From Macrostomum hystrix (taxonomy: Eukaryota; Platyhelminthes; Macrostomidae), in assembly GCA_950097015.1 (NCBI GenBank), contig CATNEN010000002.1:1302001-1366000 (forward strand): a stretch of DNA of 64,000 nt, in the 5' to 3' direction. The position numbers and the translations under genes are program-made. Of this stretch, positions 11,924-23,654 are shown in pieces. The notes beneath the pieces were generated by a model. The model did no database searches. It saw nothing but the letters and a program-made list of their open reading frames with translations, and was not told the origin of the DNA. Numbering within the stretch: position 1 is the first letter of the stretch; every line of letters starts with the position of its first letter.

Positions 11924-13010
11924 CATGAGATATCAGGGAGATAGCATGAGATATCAGGGAGATAGCATGAGATATCAAGGGAATACCATGAGATATCAAA
12001 GGGATAGCATGACATATCAAGGGGATAGCATGAGATATCAAGGGGATAACATGAGATATCAAGGGGATAGCATGAGATATCAGGGAGATAGCATGAGATA
12101 TCAAGGGAATACCATGAGATATCAAAGGGATAGCATGACATATCAGGGAGATAGCATGAGATATCAAGGGGATAGCATGAGATATCAAGGGGATAACATG
12201 AGATGTCAAGGGGATAGCATGAGATATCAAGGGGATAGCATGAGATATCAAGGGGATAGCATGAGATATCAAGGGGATAGCATGAGATATCAGGGAGATA
12301 GCATGAGATATCAAGGGAATACCATGAGATATCAAAGGGATAGCATGACATATCAGGGAGATAGCATGAGATATCAAGGGGATAGCATGAGATATCAAGG
12401 GGATAACATGAGATGTCAAGGGGATAGCATGAGATATCAAGGGGATAGCATGAGATATCAAGGGGATAGCATGAGATATCAAGGGGATAGCATGAGATAT
12501 CAAGGGGATAACATGAGATATCAAGGGGATAGCATGAGATATCAAGGGGATAGCATGAGATATCAAGGGGATAACATGAGATATCAAGGGGATAGCATGA
12601 GATATCAGGGAGATAGCATGAGATATCAAGGGAATACCATGAGATATCAAAGGGATAGCATGACATATCAGGGAGATAGCATGAGATATCAAGGGGATAG
12701 CATGAGATATCAAGGGGATAACATGAGATGTCAAGGGGATAGCATGAGATATCAAGGGGATAGCATGAGATATCAAGGGGATAACATGAGATATCAAGGG
12801 GATAGCATGAGATATCAGGGAGATAGCATGAGATATCAAGGGGATAGCATGAGATATCAAGAGGATAGCATGAGATGTCAAGGGGATAGCATGAGATATC
12901 AAGGGGATAGCATGAGATATCAAGGGGATAGCATGAGATATCAAGGGGATAGCATGAGATATCAAAGGGGATAGCATGAGATGTCAAGGGGATAGCATGA
13001 GATATCAATA
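11924..13010. repeat. 21-bp intergenic minisatellite with higher-order variants
   Basis: About 51 copies of a 21-bp unit, GATAGCATGAGATATCAAGG plus G. A block of variant units (GGAATACCATG, then AAAGGGATAGCATGACA) recurs near 11975, 12105, 12315 and 12635, showing duplication of multi-unit blocks. All three frames of both strands stay open for long stretches because the period is a multiple of three. Confidence 0.95.
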
Positions 13011-14211
13011 TATATTCTTTAAAGTAGGAATTTATTAAATTTAAGCTTGAAAACAAATGACTTTTGAAACAATGCATGTACATAAATTTGGGACAGTAAA
13101 ACAAACCCGGTTTAAGTAATCATAAGGATTTTTAATCGCTTTTCAGCAATAATAAACAAACCATTTAGAGAATTTGGTTAATTTCCGCGATGTTGTTTTG
13201 CAAACTGATTTATTTCATCATCCAAAAATATGAACAGAATTACCATTTAATTATTGCCAATTCGCCGTTCACACCTGGTGGCCTAGACAAAGGCAGTTAG
13301 ACTTCGTTGAAAACTATTCTGCCGCAAACAACGCACAAAAACGGGTGCAATTTTGTTTGGAGCAAGCGAAATAAGACATCTAGTATATAAGTATAAAAAC
13401 ATCACACAAGACGACAGAGATGTGCCCAAGAACATTAGTGATCTGCTGGTTTTTTAAAGTACATTCTGTGAGAATTCTTTGTCATGCCTTCAGCTTCAGG
13501 CCTGTGAGTATACGCGAGAATTGTGTCAGCTATTCAGTACAAGTAATTCGCATGCATGTGTATTAGCATGTCAACACAGTGGCTTAAACATTTTGGACAG
13601 ACAGTTGTGAAAATATAATATAAAGCTCTGCACAATGCCTCGGAATGGGTCTTTTGCTAAATCTGAACTCCAAAGTTGCTTCAGAGAATCTTTGAGGACT
13701 CGCTGTCTCTGTTAGTCGCAACCGGATGGCCTGCCTAGTGACAAGTAGTGTGAGAAGGACATTGTAAAATATAATCTGAGTGTTATCCAGTTATAACATT
13801 GTGATGCAAGAAGTACAGAATTCACTAAACAAATAGAGAAGCGATTAAAAAGACAATATTTTTTATAAAGGCCCGGATATAGATAGCTTCTGTGGTTTGT
13901 TAACCAACATTTTATAGCACTAGCTTTCTTACGTTTCATATAGATCGGTTGACATAAAAGGGCACATTTTAGCCACCCTTTATCGATAGCTAAAGACATT
14001 CGCTTTTTTATATCTTCTCCGAAAGCAAAAATAGAAGGAAAGTGAAAAATGGAGATAAAAGTATGTTAACTAGACTTCCACTTAAAAAAACTCAAAACCT
14101 TACTTAATTCGTTGCATGTAAGTCGAACTTCGTGTTAAATTGAATAGATGGGATAAAATAACTCAAAATCAGACAGGTGTCCAATTAGCCTCGGGCCAAT
14201 ATCCAGACAAC
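13011..14211. other. Non-coding stretch 3' of the G-alpha gene
   Basis: AT-rich sequence with no supportable gene. It would contain the 3' UTR of the minus-strand G-alpha gene; no AATAAA close to its stop was found. Confidence 0.5.
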
Positions 14212-17200
14212 TCAGAAAAGACCGCAGTCCTTCAGGTTGTTCTTGATGATGATGTCAATAACAGCGTCAAACACCACCTTGATGTTGTTGGTGTCTGTGG
14301 CGCAGGTGAAGTGTGTGTAGATAGTTTTCGTGGCTTTGCGCTTGTTGAGGTCCTCGAATTTTTGTCGAATGTACTGACTGGCCTCGTCGTAGCTATCGCT
14401 GCCGGAGTACTCCTCGAAGCAGACGGTCAGTGGGCTCTTCTTGATCTTCTCCTCGAAGAGGTCACGCTTGTTCAGGAACAGGATGATGGACGTGTTGATG
14501 AACCACTGCGAGTTGCAAATTGATTCAAACAAACGCATCGATTCGTGCATTCGATTTGTGCTCTGATCTTCGACTAGCTTGAGGTCGTACTCTGACATGG
14601 CCACCAGGAACAGGATGGCAGTGACGCCCTCGAAGCAGTGCATCCATTTCTTGCGCTCCGAGCGTTGGCCGCCTGCGTTTGAAAACGAGAAAGCGTACTC
14701 TTAAAGTAAAAAATATTTAGTCCATCAAATAGCTCTGTTCGTTGTTCACTTGTATCCGAATTTCCAATTAAATGAGTCAAATAATGTTCAGCTCTGTGTT
14801 CTGGCCTCGTTTGATGACAACGTTGAAACGACTGATGACGTCATCTACTTATTTTATGACGTCATCTATACTTATTTTATGACGTCATCTAATAATGTGA
14901 CGCCATCCAATCCAATAACGTCATCCAATCAAGCGACGTCATCCAATCTAATGATATTGTCCTGAAGAATAACGTCATATCTACTGTGACGTCATAATAT
15001 CAAATTAATTATCTCTGTGACGCACATTGACTGTGACGTGTTCAAGCTAGGGTTAAAAGATTAACTAACACCATTGAATCGCCTCAGTAAATTAGTGTGG
15101 TATAATTGGATGTACAGAAATCAATAGCTAATTAGGCAACTCTTGATTCTAATTCCGCACAAGGTGACAAAATTTTCCTTAATCAGGTTGAATAGCCTAA
15201 TTTAATCATAATTAACGTGACTCAATCACCGAATTACGTAATCTAAGATTTTGAGGATGCCTTCCGAATCAGAATCAGGTTAAGAGTTGCGTTAGCGCAC
15301 TCTAACTAGTGCTCACGCTCTAGAGATCACGCTCGACTAACTCTCACCCTTTATTTATAACAGACGGCATCCGTTTGATTTAGTAAAGTCTGAGCTTCGT
15401 TAGAAAACTGATCTCAAAGGACTGCATAAGCCATATCTGTCTAGCGCGATCCGCATGGTTTCTCAACCGAACTGCTAATGCAACTGCGCACACGACCTGA
15501 GACAAGGCGAAAGAAGCTCAACCTAATTTTAGCACCAGGATGCCGAGCAGAGCTAATAGAGGCCCTGAATCAGTTCTGCATTTGCTGAAAAAATAGCCAT
15601 TAGAGAAAAAATCTGTCAAGGCTAAAAGCTTTGTCCTTGCCCTCCGTAGGTCCTGCCAAACGGCTTCTATGAGCAGATATGAGCCACTGTTCAGCTCTAC
15701 ATCCCACTGCACCAAACGGCCGTATAATTTATATTAATCTCAGAAGCATCATTAGGATTAGTCTTTTTTGTCCAACCTGGCAGAGCTTAGTTCATTTAAT
15801 GCTTAACGAAACGTTAAGCGAGAGGGCACTCGAAACTTGACCGTCCGTTTTTTAATCACTCACCGCTTGACGTGACCGCTTCTGATCGTGAGCTCACACA
15901 GCCACTCATTCGATTCCCGTCTCTTTGAGTATCAGGGAAAAAGAAGAGAGAGAGAGAGGCGGAACAGACGGAATCTAGTTGACTATCCCGAGTCACGCAA
16001 TGGGAGACCTCCCTCCAGCATCATCTTAATTGGGAATATTCGGGCCTTAGGAATTGCGAACGGGAGCAAGGGTGGGTTGGGAGAATATGCAAGTCTTGTC
16101 CCAGCCTTCCAGCTCCCCCGCAATGTCTGCTGCTGGTTTAATCGAGCTGAGCCAGGCAAATTAGCTGACACTCCCCCCTCCACAGGTAGCGGAACATGCG
16201 GCTTGCGTGCTTGCTGAATTGTCACCGCGGATCAGCCAATTAGTTCAAGTAGGTCTGCAGGATCGAACCACCACCCCCCGACCTCCCTAGCAGCTAATAG
16301 GCAAAAATTAACGAATTAAATATTAGGCTATCTTCGACTCGCTCATGCTGTTCTCCATGAGCAAAGTATGAGAGTATTGCGAGAATTCGGAACTGTTTTA
16401 ATGAGTACTATGCAGTAAGTGCTAGCATATGTTCGATTTCTAGTCATTAGCACTGCGCCTCAGTGCGGCCTTGCCAGGCCTTCAAAATTTATCAGGATGT
16501 CACCCGAATGTACCTGCATTATCTCCGTCTTCGGTGGTCACCTACCTTTATCTAGACGGACTGCTAGACCTTCAAGGGCTACAACTGGTGAAACTAGGCC
16601 ACTATGGACACCCTGACGCGAATTTCTCAAATTTCACTGATCAAGCCAAAATATTAGGCGCAGCTCAACCACAGGACACCATCGCCTAGTCTGTCAACCA
16701 ATCAGTCAGCCAAAAAATGTTCTGTCCCGCCATGGTATAAAAACGGGCGGCAAAATGGCTTGGTAGTCCTACAGTTTTTAGAAATCTGAAACACATAACA
16801 TCTACCTGTGTATGCAAAACAGAATCGACAACAAATGGAAACGGAAAGAAGTATTTCCAGGAATGAACCCTCAATGAATAAATTTTTAAACAGCTAAATG
16901 CTGGCCTAAAGAAAAGTAAGTAACAAGATTAGTGTTCAAGATTCGAGTCTCATTGTCAAGAGAGTATTGCATGGAAGCGGTGAGCAGAACTTGATAGCCC
17001 AGTCGCGGATCCTGTACAAGGGGGCTCCAAGCTGAGTTCCTGGCTGAGCAAAGGATGTGAGTTTGCAGGTGCAGGACCGCGCCATGCAGACGGAGACAGA
17101 GAGACGGGCTTAGGTGGGCCGGATCCCCTTCCCGTGCAGAGCCCAAGGCTGCATGCAGCTGCAGTGTTTGGACGACACGAAGGGCAAACACTGCATGGGG

Positions 17201-19473
17201 AGACACAGCACTGGCGGCAATCCCTTCCCTTCCCTATGTATATATTCATCAGTAACGCCACACTCGCTTTCTTATAACCAGCCATTGCCCGGCCCCTGTT
17301 ATTCACTACAAAACGAAAGGCTAATATACATTTTTCTACCTGGCCCGAAGCTACATAGCAAACGCATCTCCTGTTTCTGTATCCATATGCCGTTTCTCAA
17401 TTCCGAGGATAGAAGGGGATCTTTCTCAACTGTGGGGATCGCCTCTGTGTGTTGCCGTTCCCTGCCAACTCAAAATGAGTCAGTTTCATTCGGCTATCCC
17501 CTATTCACCGCATCGGAATCCTTCACTGCTTTTTTCCAAAAAGTAAACGCGATTCGAAACTAATATAGAGGCCGCACTACATCCCTCTTATTGAGGTGAT
17601 AGCCGATTAGGTCTCTGATTTCTATCGACCCGCCGAATTGATCAAAGCGAGGGCGCCCTAAAAGCCATTCTATGGAAAGAAAACTTATTTCACCCCAGAA
17701 TCATAAGCAGCGACCTACAAAGCGAAAATACGAGTCTAATTCGATCCCTTCTGCTTATTTTCTAACGCAAAATTGCGTAGATAACATTGGGGTCTTTAGA
17801 AGCCATGAAGGATAGGGGTTCGATTCCCGAATCCACTTAAACAATTTGTGTCCCTAACAAGACTCTGCATTACTTCAGTTCATCTGGCTGCTAAATTCGT
17901 ACCGGCATCTGCTCGGGTAATTAAGAGTGGGTGTGGCGACCCCCAGTCCATAGACTGAGCAGCCGTACGGAGCCTTCAGATGCGCTGCGCAATAATTAAA
18001 AAATTCGAATAAAGAAATTAAAATTTTATTACTAACGTAGTTCTGCAGCTGTCTTTAATTAGCAAGGTTTCATGGGTGCTCACTATCTGGTTGGCTGGCC
18101 AGAGCACCGTACATTAGGATGCGCACATTCTTGTATAAAACAGACGCCCACCCCAATTTCGTTCTAACCCTTTGTTTGATTGTGATTGGCTGTCGCTCGA
18201 AAATCAATAAGCTGCTTAAAGTTGCTTTCTCAATCATTTTAGTACATTCAGTTCTCTGTATATAAAACGTGTTTTAACGAGTCGTTTAATTATTCAATAA
18301 AAAGCCTTTTGATTATACGGTCGTACTTATATACCGCTCATAACAAAATCCAGTCGATTAATTAGAACAATACATGAAAGTTTCTCTCTTTCCTACCTTT
18401 AGAAACTTTGGTTTGCAACTAATAAATAGGATTTAGCTAACATGATTGTCCATTGGTAATTAGAAACTTTCGGTGTACTCGTTTGATTATAGCTTTTAAG
18501 ATCATGAGTCGCTTGATGAACGGAATGCTTAACAATGCAGGAGAAACAGACAAAGCATTGATTCGCATCATTCTCTAATTTCTTTCAGTGCGACTGTCCT
18601 TGTTAACATTTGCATTAAATTCAGTGCCTGATCAAACCTTCAGTACAATACATCAAGTTTTCTACCCTAGTATATCATCTCGTTATATATTTTCCGGTCT
18701 TAATTTCCTATTTTTGTCGTTAACTTTGTTGACGTAGTTTTCGTAATTAATCATGACACATTTTGACCCCAATAGATTTACTCTAACCTAAACATTTAAT
18801 TACACTCCTCTCAGTACGAAAATTATGAAATAAAGTCGTCTAGTGCAGCCAAATGTCAAAAAAACTTACCGACGTCGAACACTTTGAAGTCAAGATCCTT
18901 GAAGTGAAAGTGCGTCTCCACAATACCGGTGGTTTTCACTCGACTCCGGAGCACATCCTGCTCAGTCGGCAGATAGCCAGGAGTCGATAGGCGATCCAGT
19001 GAGTCCAGGTAGTAACCAGCCGAGTCGTTTAACTGGTACTCTTTGGCCCGCGCGAAGCAGTCCTGCACGGCCTGGTCGGCCCATAGACGCTTGAGCGCCT
19101 CCACCAGCTCCTCCGGGAACTCGCCCTCCTCCGCCGTTTTCATATAGCCGCCGACAATCTTGGCGTCCGCTTTGGCCTGATCGCCGGCCTCTATACCGAG
19201 AGTTTCAAGGGCCTGTATAATTGTGTACATGCTCTGCACCGTGTTGGCGAAGATGATGGCCACGTACTCCTTGCGTTCCTCTTCCGAGTACCCCTTGCCG
19301 TGAATGATGGTCATCTGCTTCAGGATGGTACTCTTGCCACACTCGCCAGCTCCCAAGAGTAGCAACTTCACCTCCTTCATCGCCTTCTCAGCGTCGGCTC
19401 GAAGTTGCTTTTCAATCTGGCGATTCTTGCTGTCCTGATCTTTGTCTACCGGGGCACTGTTTGCGCAGCCCAT
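14212..19473 (-). CDS. GNAI: G-protein alpha subunit, Gi class
   Basis: Two coding exons on the minus strand: 19473-18870 and 14672-14212 (stop). They join through a split glycine codon (GTC G / GC GGC) and give exactly 354 aa, the usual length of Gi alpha. The protein transduces inhibition of adenylyl cyclase from GPCRs at the membrane. Seen: N-terminal MGC (sites for myristoylation at Gly2 and palmitoylation at Cys3), P-loop GAGECGKST, switch [13 protein letters not shown] with the catalytic arginine, switch [14 protein letters not shown] with the catalytic glutamine, NKRD, TCAT, and the C-terminus [10 protein letters not shown], identical to vertebrate Gi. The P-loop has Cys where the family has Ser (GAGESGKS). 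Only one intron splits the coding part, against many in vertebrate GNAI genes. G-alpha-o normally ends differently, so Gi is preferred. Confidence 0.95.
14836..14994. promoter_or_regulatory. Cluster of CRE-type palindromes in the G-alpha-i intron
   Basis: Perfect TGACGTCA octamers at 14836-14843, 14857-14864, 14880-14887 and 14987-14994, plus near matches at 14917-14923 (AACGTCA), 14934-14941 (CGACGTCA) and 14972-14977 (ACGTCA). The first three sit 21 and 23 bp apart within a decayed repeat (TTATTTTATGACGTCATCTA). TGACGTCA is the CREB/ATF binding site; function here is inferred. Confidence 0.6.
16530..16645 (+). repeat. Dispersed repeat, copy 1 (G-alpha intron)
   Basis: About 115 bp starting CCGTCTTCGGTGGTCACCTA and including CCCTGACGC near its end. 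It is closely similar to the reverse complement of 48426-48560. The two copies differ by substitutions and small indels and lie 32 kb apart, so this is an interspersed repeat rather than a tandem one. The family is not identified. Confidence 0.7.
17785..18010 (+). mobile_element. tRNA-derived SINE, copy C
   Basis: Contains the B-box GGTTCGATTCC (17818-17828), then AAACAATTTGTGTCC, the core GGGTGTGGCGACCCCCAGTC and CCATAGACTGAGCAGCCGTA, and an AT-rich tail. The same modules, in the same order, occur at 35882, 52369 and in part at 49540 and 26862. It lies in sense with the + strand, antisense to the G-alpha gene whose intron it occupies. Confidence 0.8.
18870..19473 (-). other. GNAI: First coding exon of the G-alpha-i gene
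   Basis: Encodes residues 1-201 and the first base of codon 202: the N-terminal helix, P-loop, helical domain and switch I. The donor is GTAAGT directly after GACGTCG. The ATG at 19473 is the family start (MGC). The 4.2-kb intron that follows (14673-18869) holds no supportable gene. Confidence 0.9.
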
Positions 19474-21840
19474 CGCTTCTGTCGCTTGTTCCTCGTCGGT
19501 GGGGGAGTGCGGGTGCTATGAGGCTCGATTTTCTGACACCTCCAGGAGTCAAATCAGATCTGGCGGGATGATGGAATTTATGAAAGGCCGCGTCTGTTTT
19601 CGGCTACTCCGAACTGGTTGGTCCGTTCCCAAGCGGCGGGAGGGGCGAATTCGCTGTTGGCAAAAAATAGAACTTTTTAGGCCCTCCTCAATTGACAGAG
19701 CAGATTTCTGTACCCGGAGCCTCGCTACAACCTTTCCGTATCCACAGATGCCCACCCACCTCCGCTTGCCGTGTTCAAGCCTTCCAGCCGCATCACTACA
19801 GACTCTGAAGTCACGCTTCCTGCCCTCCCTGTCTTCCTCTCTTCCCTGTCCGCTCCCATCTCCATCCACCACGGGACTGGGAGCTTCGATGACTGAGTCG
19901 CCAATCGAATCGCCGTTTCGGCAGCCGCTCATTGGGCACCGTCGCCCCTGGGCTGCAGGGGTGGGGCCGCAGCGGATGAATGGTGGCAGCAGGGCCCGCT
20001 CTAAGGGAAGTGGATTGCTTGTGGGGAGGCGAGCCGGGACAGCTCAAGAGTGGAAGGGGAAAGAGCGTGCTCAAGTCAAATCGAAATGGTGGCTCTCCTA
20101 AGCATGGCAACCTCCCGGTTTCCGTCTGTCAGTCCTTCGCCCTCTCCTATCGGGCTAACTTCCTGCTCAAAAGTCACTCCACGCTACCGCTTTGGACAAT
20201 TTGAGACAATTTTGCTTCTAGTATCTCATTTTGCGAATCGCAATGGCCACTTCTGCCGTTCGCTTAAATCTCCCCTCCTGTGGCTGGCGGGCAGTCCTTA
20301 GTTTTCCAATCCTCCTTGTCTCTCATCCACTTTGCCCATCCTTCATGGTCGACACCCACCCGACCATTTCCCTAATCCTTGGGCGCGCTCAGAATCGCAG
20401 GCTGTAATCGTCATCAAGACTATGCGACTTGCCAGTTGCCTTGCCAGATGTGGATGAGGAGAACAAGAGGCTGGCGCAGGGTGAGGGGGAGAGTCTGGGG
20501 CGCGTCGCGGTGTTGCCATGACGGCCGAATCCTCAACAGGGGTAAATAGGCCGATTGCAGTGGCTAGGAGTCAGAGAGGAGGGAAGGAATAGAAAAGGTA
20601 GACGCTCGGAGCATGCGGGCAGGCAGGTACGAAGTGAGTTTGAAGGACAGAGAGGCAGAAAGCAAACGTTGAGGCGAGCACCTGGGGAAATAGTGGAGAC
20701 TGGTATTGGGAATTTGGCCACGGTGAAAATAGGCGCGAGCCAAAGGGGGAGGGGGAGAGGCCAGAGGGGAGAGAGCGGGGATGAGGCTGAGACTAAGGCC
20801 AGACTCGCGGCTTCGACTCGTCCCCTTCTTTGGCTAAAGCAAATCTCAGCCAGCACTACTGCACCTGCTGGCAAAGTGTACACTCTCTGGAATTCTACTC
20901 CGCGATCGAATAGGGGAAAATTTAAGACCATAGTGCCAGGGAATACTTGACCAGCAGATAGAAGATAAGCCGCCTGCGCTGGGAAAAGAAGATGGGAGAT
21001 ATGAGACGAATGTAATGCGCTGCGCGTCAGAAGTGTCAGAATCCGATGAGATACTAAATTAAGAATGAGTCCTGGGCACTCGATTTTGATCCGGGATTAA
21101 AATGCCAGTTCGGTGGATGCCTGCCTCGGCTTCGTTTCAGAGCGGTTGTACCAATCTGTCCTAGCCAATACCTTTCATTTAGTTATTTTTCAGTTTAACC
21201 CGCATCACTCATCATTCCTACTTCCTGCACCGGAATTGAACTCCGCCAAGCCAAAAACCCATTCGCCTCCCGGTCGCCCACCACCTCATTTCAAGCCTGA
21301 TTCAACGATAGACTTTCTAAAAGCGCTATTTTTAGAAGCCTACTATGATCCAGCACACTGTCTGATAAACAACCCCCTCGCCTGACAGGGCTCAATTCAA
21401 GGCCGTGGGTGGGTGTCGATAGAGGTGTCAAAACGTGGGGTGCGACTGGGAGCCTGTTATCATGGGGATGATTTGGAATGCGCGATCTAAAGTGTTAGGC
21501 CTGAAAAAAGCGATAAGGAATATCACTTAGTTAATACTTAGTGTTAACACGTAGTGTTGAAGTTGTTATCGTAATTTTTCAGTGCCACTGAACGAGACGC
21601 TTCCAAACTCTCCCTAATTAAAGCTTATTCAAATTTATACAGCTGTCTATATTTTGTTCATTTTGCTTAAATAAACAATTTACAATTAATTAACATGAGG
21701 CCATGAGGCAATTTAGTAGATTAAATGCACTAATTCAAATTCTGCAAACAGTGCTTTTTAGGAGCTTCCCTGTAGTTCCCTATAGTCACATAGTCGTTCC
21801 CTATAGTCGTACATCATTTCTCCCTTGCATGTCTCCCTGT
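19474..21840. other. 5' flank of the G-alpha gene, non-coding
   Basis: CpG-containing, mixed-composition sequence upstream of the minus-strand G-alpha start. Several open frames of 60-220 codons occur on both strands, but none shows recognisable domain content, so none is called. A G-rich block with four G-tracts lies at 20745-20780. Confidence 0.5.
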
Positions 21841-21844
21841 CTTA

Positions 21845-22225
21845 TCATCGAGCCTGGTCCAGTTTTAAAGAGAGTTGTCGCTGCTTGGTCCAGATTGGAA
21901 GAAAGTTGTCGCCCCTTGGTCCTGATTTGAAGAAAGTTGTCGCCCCTTGGTCCTGATTTGAAGAAAGTTGTCGCTTCTTGGTCCTGATTTATAGAAAGTT
22001 ATCGCCCCTCGGTCCAGATTTGAAGAAAGTTGTCGCTTCTTGTTCCAGATTTAAAGAAAGTTGTCGCTTCTTGGTCTAGATTTAAAGAAAGTTGTCGCTT
22101 CTTGGTCTAGATTTAAAGAAAGTTGTCGCCCCTTTGTGCAGATTAGAAGAAAGTTGTCGCCCTTGGTGCAGATTAGAAGAAATTTGTTGTCCCCTTGGTC
22201 CAGATTTTAAGAACTTTTCCGCCCC
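21845..22225. repeat. 31-bp minisatellite
   Basis: About 12 copies of a ~31-bp unit, GAAGAAAGTTGTCGCCCCTT plus GGTCCTGATTT, with decay towards both edges. Confidence 0.9.
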
Positions 22226-22229
22226 TCTT

Positions 22230-23650
22230 GTCAACACGAGTCTTTTTTCTTTTATTCCCTGGCTACGTCTCTGTTTATGATTCATTTCTAGCTGTAGAAG
22301 AAGTTTAGTATCGACCCTGTCTCCAAACCAGAAAATCTGCCCCTTCAAGCTTCTTCTACTAGTGAATAGCTTTAATCTTAGAAGTCAACCAACCATGCAT
22401 GCAGAAATGCACCCACGCAACCAGCTTCATCTCAACAGCTCTCAACAGCCGAGTTTGTTAGGTGACATTTTTTAAAGCGAGCATCGATTTTCTAAGAAGC
22501 TCTAAGATGCTCGGACTGGCTAGGACTGCAGGCAAGCAGGAAGGCTCCATCACTGCATGCCAGAAAATGGCAGAGTTTCCGTCCTTGATATTCTTTAACT
22601 TCTAAAGCCTCTTTAACAATCCCAGGATTGGAATCGATTTGCAATGGGAAAGAAATACAACTATAAATTGCCGTGAACTAGTTATTCGAACTACTTTGAA
22701 ATTTGAACTCAGACATGACGAAAAAATGTTACACAAACTTTTGTACCTGACCTGTCAGACATAAAATTGCGAATCTAATCTTTTGGATACACAGGTCTGC
22801 TAGACATAACGTTTGAATCACATCTTTTTGACATGATCTTGTAAAACTCATCGTTTAAAGTGTTGCATACTTTAAACTTTATAATGTACCGCATTCAGAT
22901 GTCACATTTTTCTTTTGTAATAAATAATCGTAGTTGGCACGTACGATGCAGAACACGAATTTATACTGTCCCAAATTGAGACAAAAGCCCTCTCATTATT
23001 ATCGACAAAAAAGCAAATTTATAAATAGCAGAGTTCTAAAACCAACTCAATCCATTTTTTATTTACTCAATGAAATTTGCCAATCAAATGGGCAAAAATC
23101 AATAGTCAATAAAAAAGTGCGTCTAGCAATCGACTACAAACAAGCAATTGTATTATGGTTGCTCGTGATCCCACACAATGCCAATTTCTTTTGAAAAAAC
23201 ATAATCAAGCAAACAATAATATATGCAACTCATGATACAGTTCGTGCCAGCAAGCCTAGTTGATTCTGTCATTAAGTTACTATTTCTTTGGGCATGCATT
23301 GTCAGTCAAAGCTAGCTTATAAACAGTCGTTAAGTACTTTTGATGCAAACAATGCTACACAAAGCAGGCATATCGGTCTCTTTTTCTCCTTTGAAGAAAA
23401 AAGCTAGAAGCATCATTGACGTTGATAACAGTATAACATTTTATAATATGTAGTTAACCCACAAGGTAACACAAGCTGAGCAGAAGAAAAGACAAGAACC
23501 GTATAGAAAAGTAGTAAAACTAACTGAAAGCACACACTATGCGATTTTTTTAGTCGAATGGACTTCTAGTATATCAGTAGAAAGTAAAAAAAATCTTTAT
23601 TAGTATTCATAAGTACAGATTAATTTTAACCTCTTCCATATTAAGATATG
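22230..23650. other. Non-coding AT-rich spacer
   Basis: No gene, RNA or repeat could be supported in this stretch. It includes short poly-A and poly-T runs and one 86-codon open frame (22934-23194) without domain signal. Confidence 0.4.
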
Positions 23651-23654
23651 TACC

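Noticed and set aside
11875-13104. 409-codon minus-strand frame (DISCYPL repeats) and other frames through the 21-bp array
   Set aside because: Same cause: period 21. Both strands and several frames stay open with no start context or conserved domain.
19442-20950. Several 70-220-codon frames upstream of the G-alpha start
   Set aside because: They have no domain-like sequence, overlap on both strands and start in the antisense of the first G-alpha exon.
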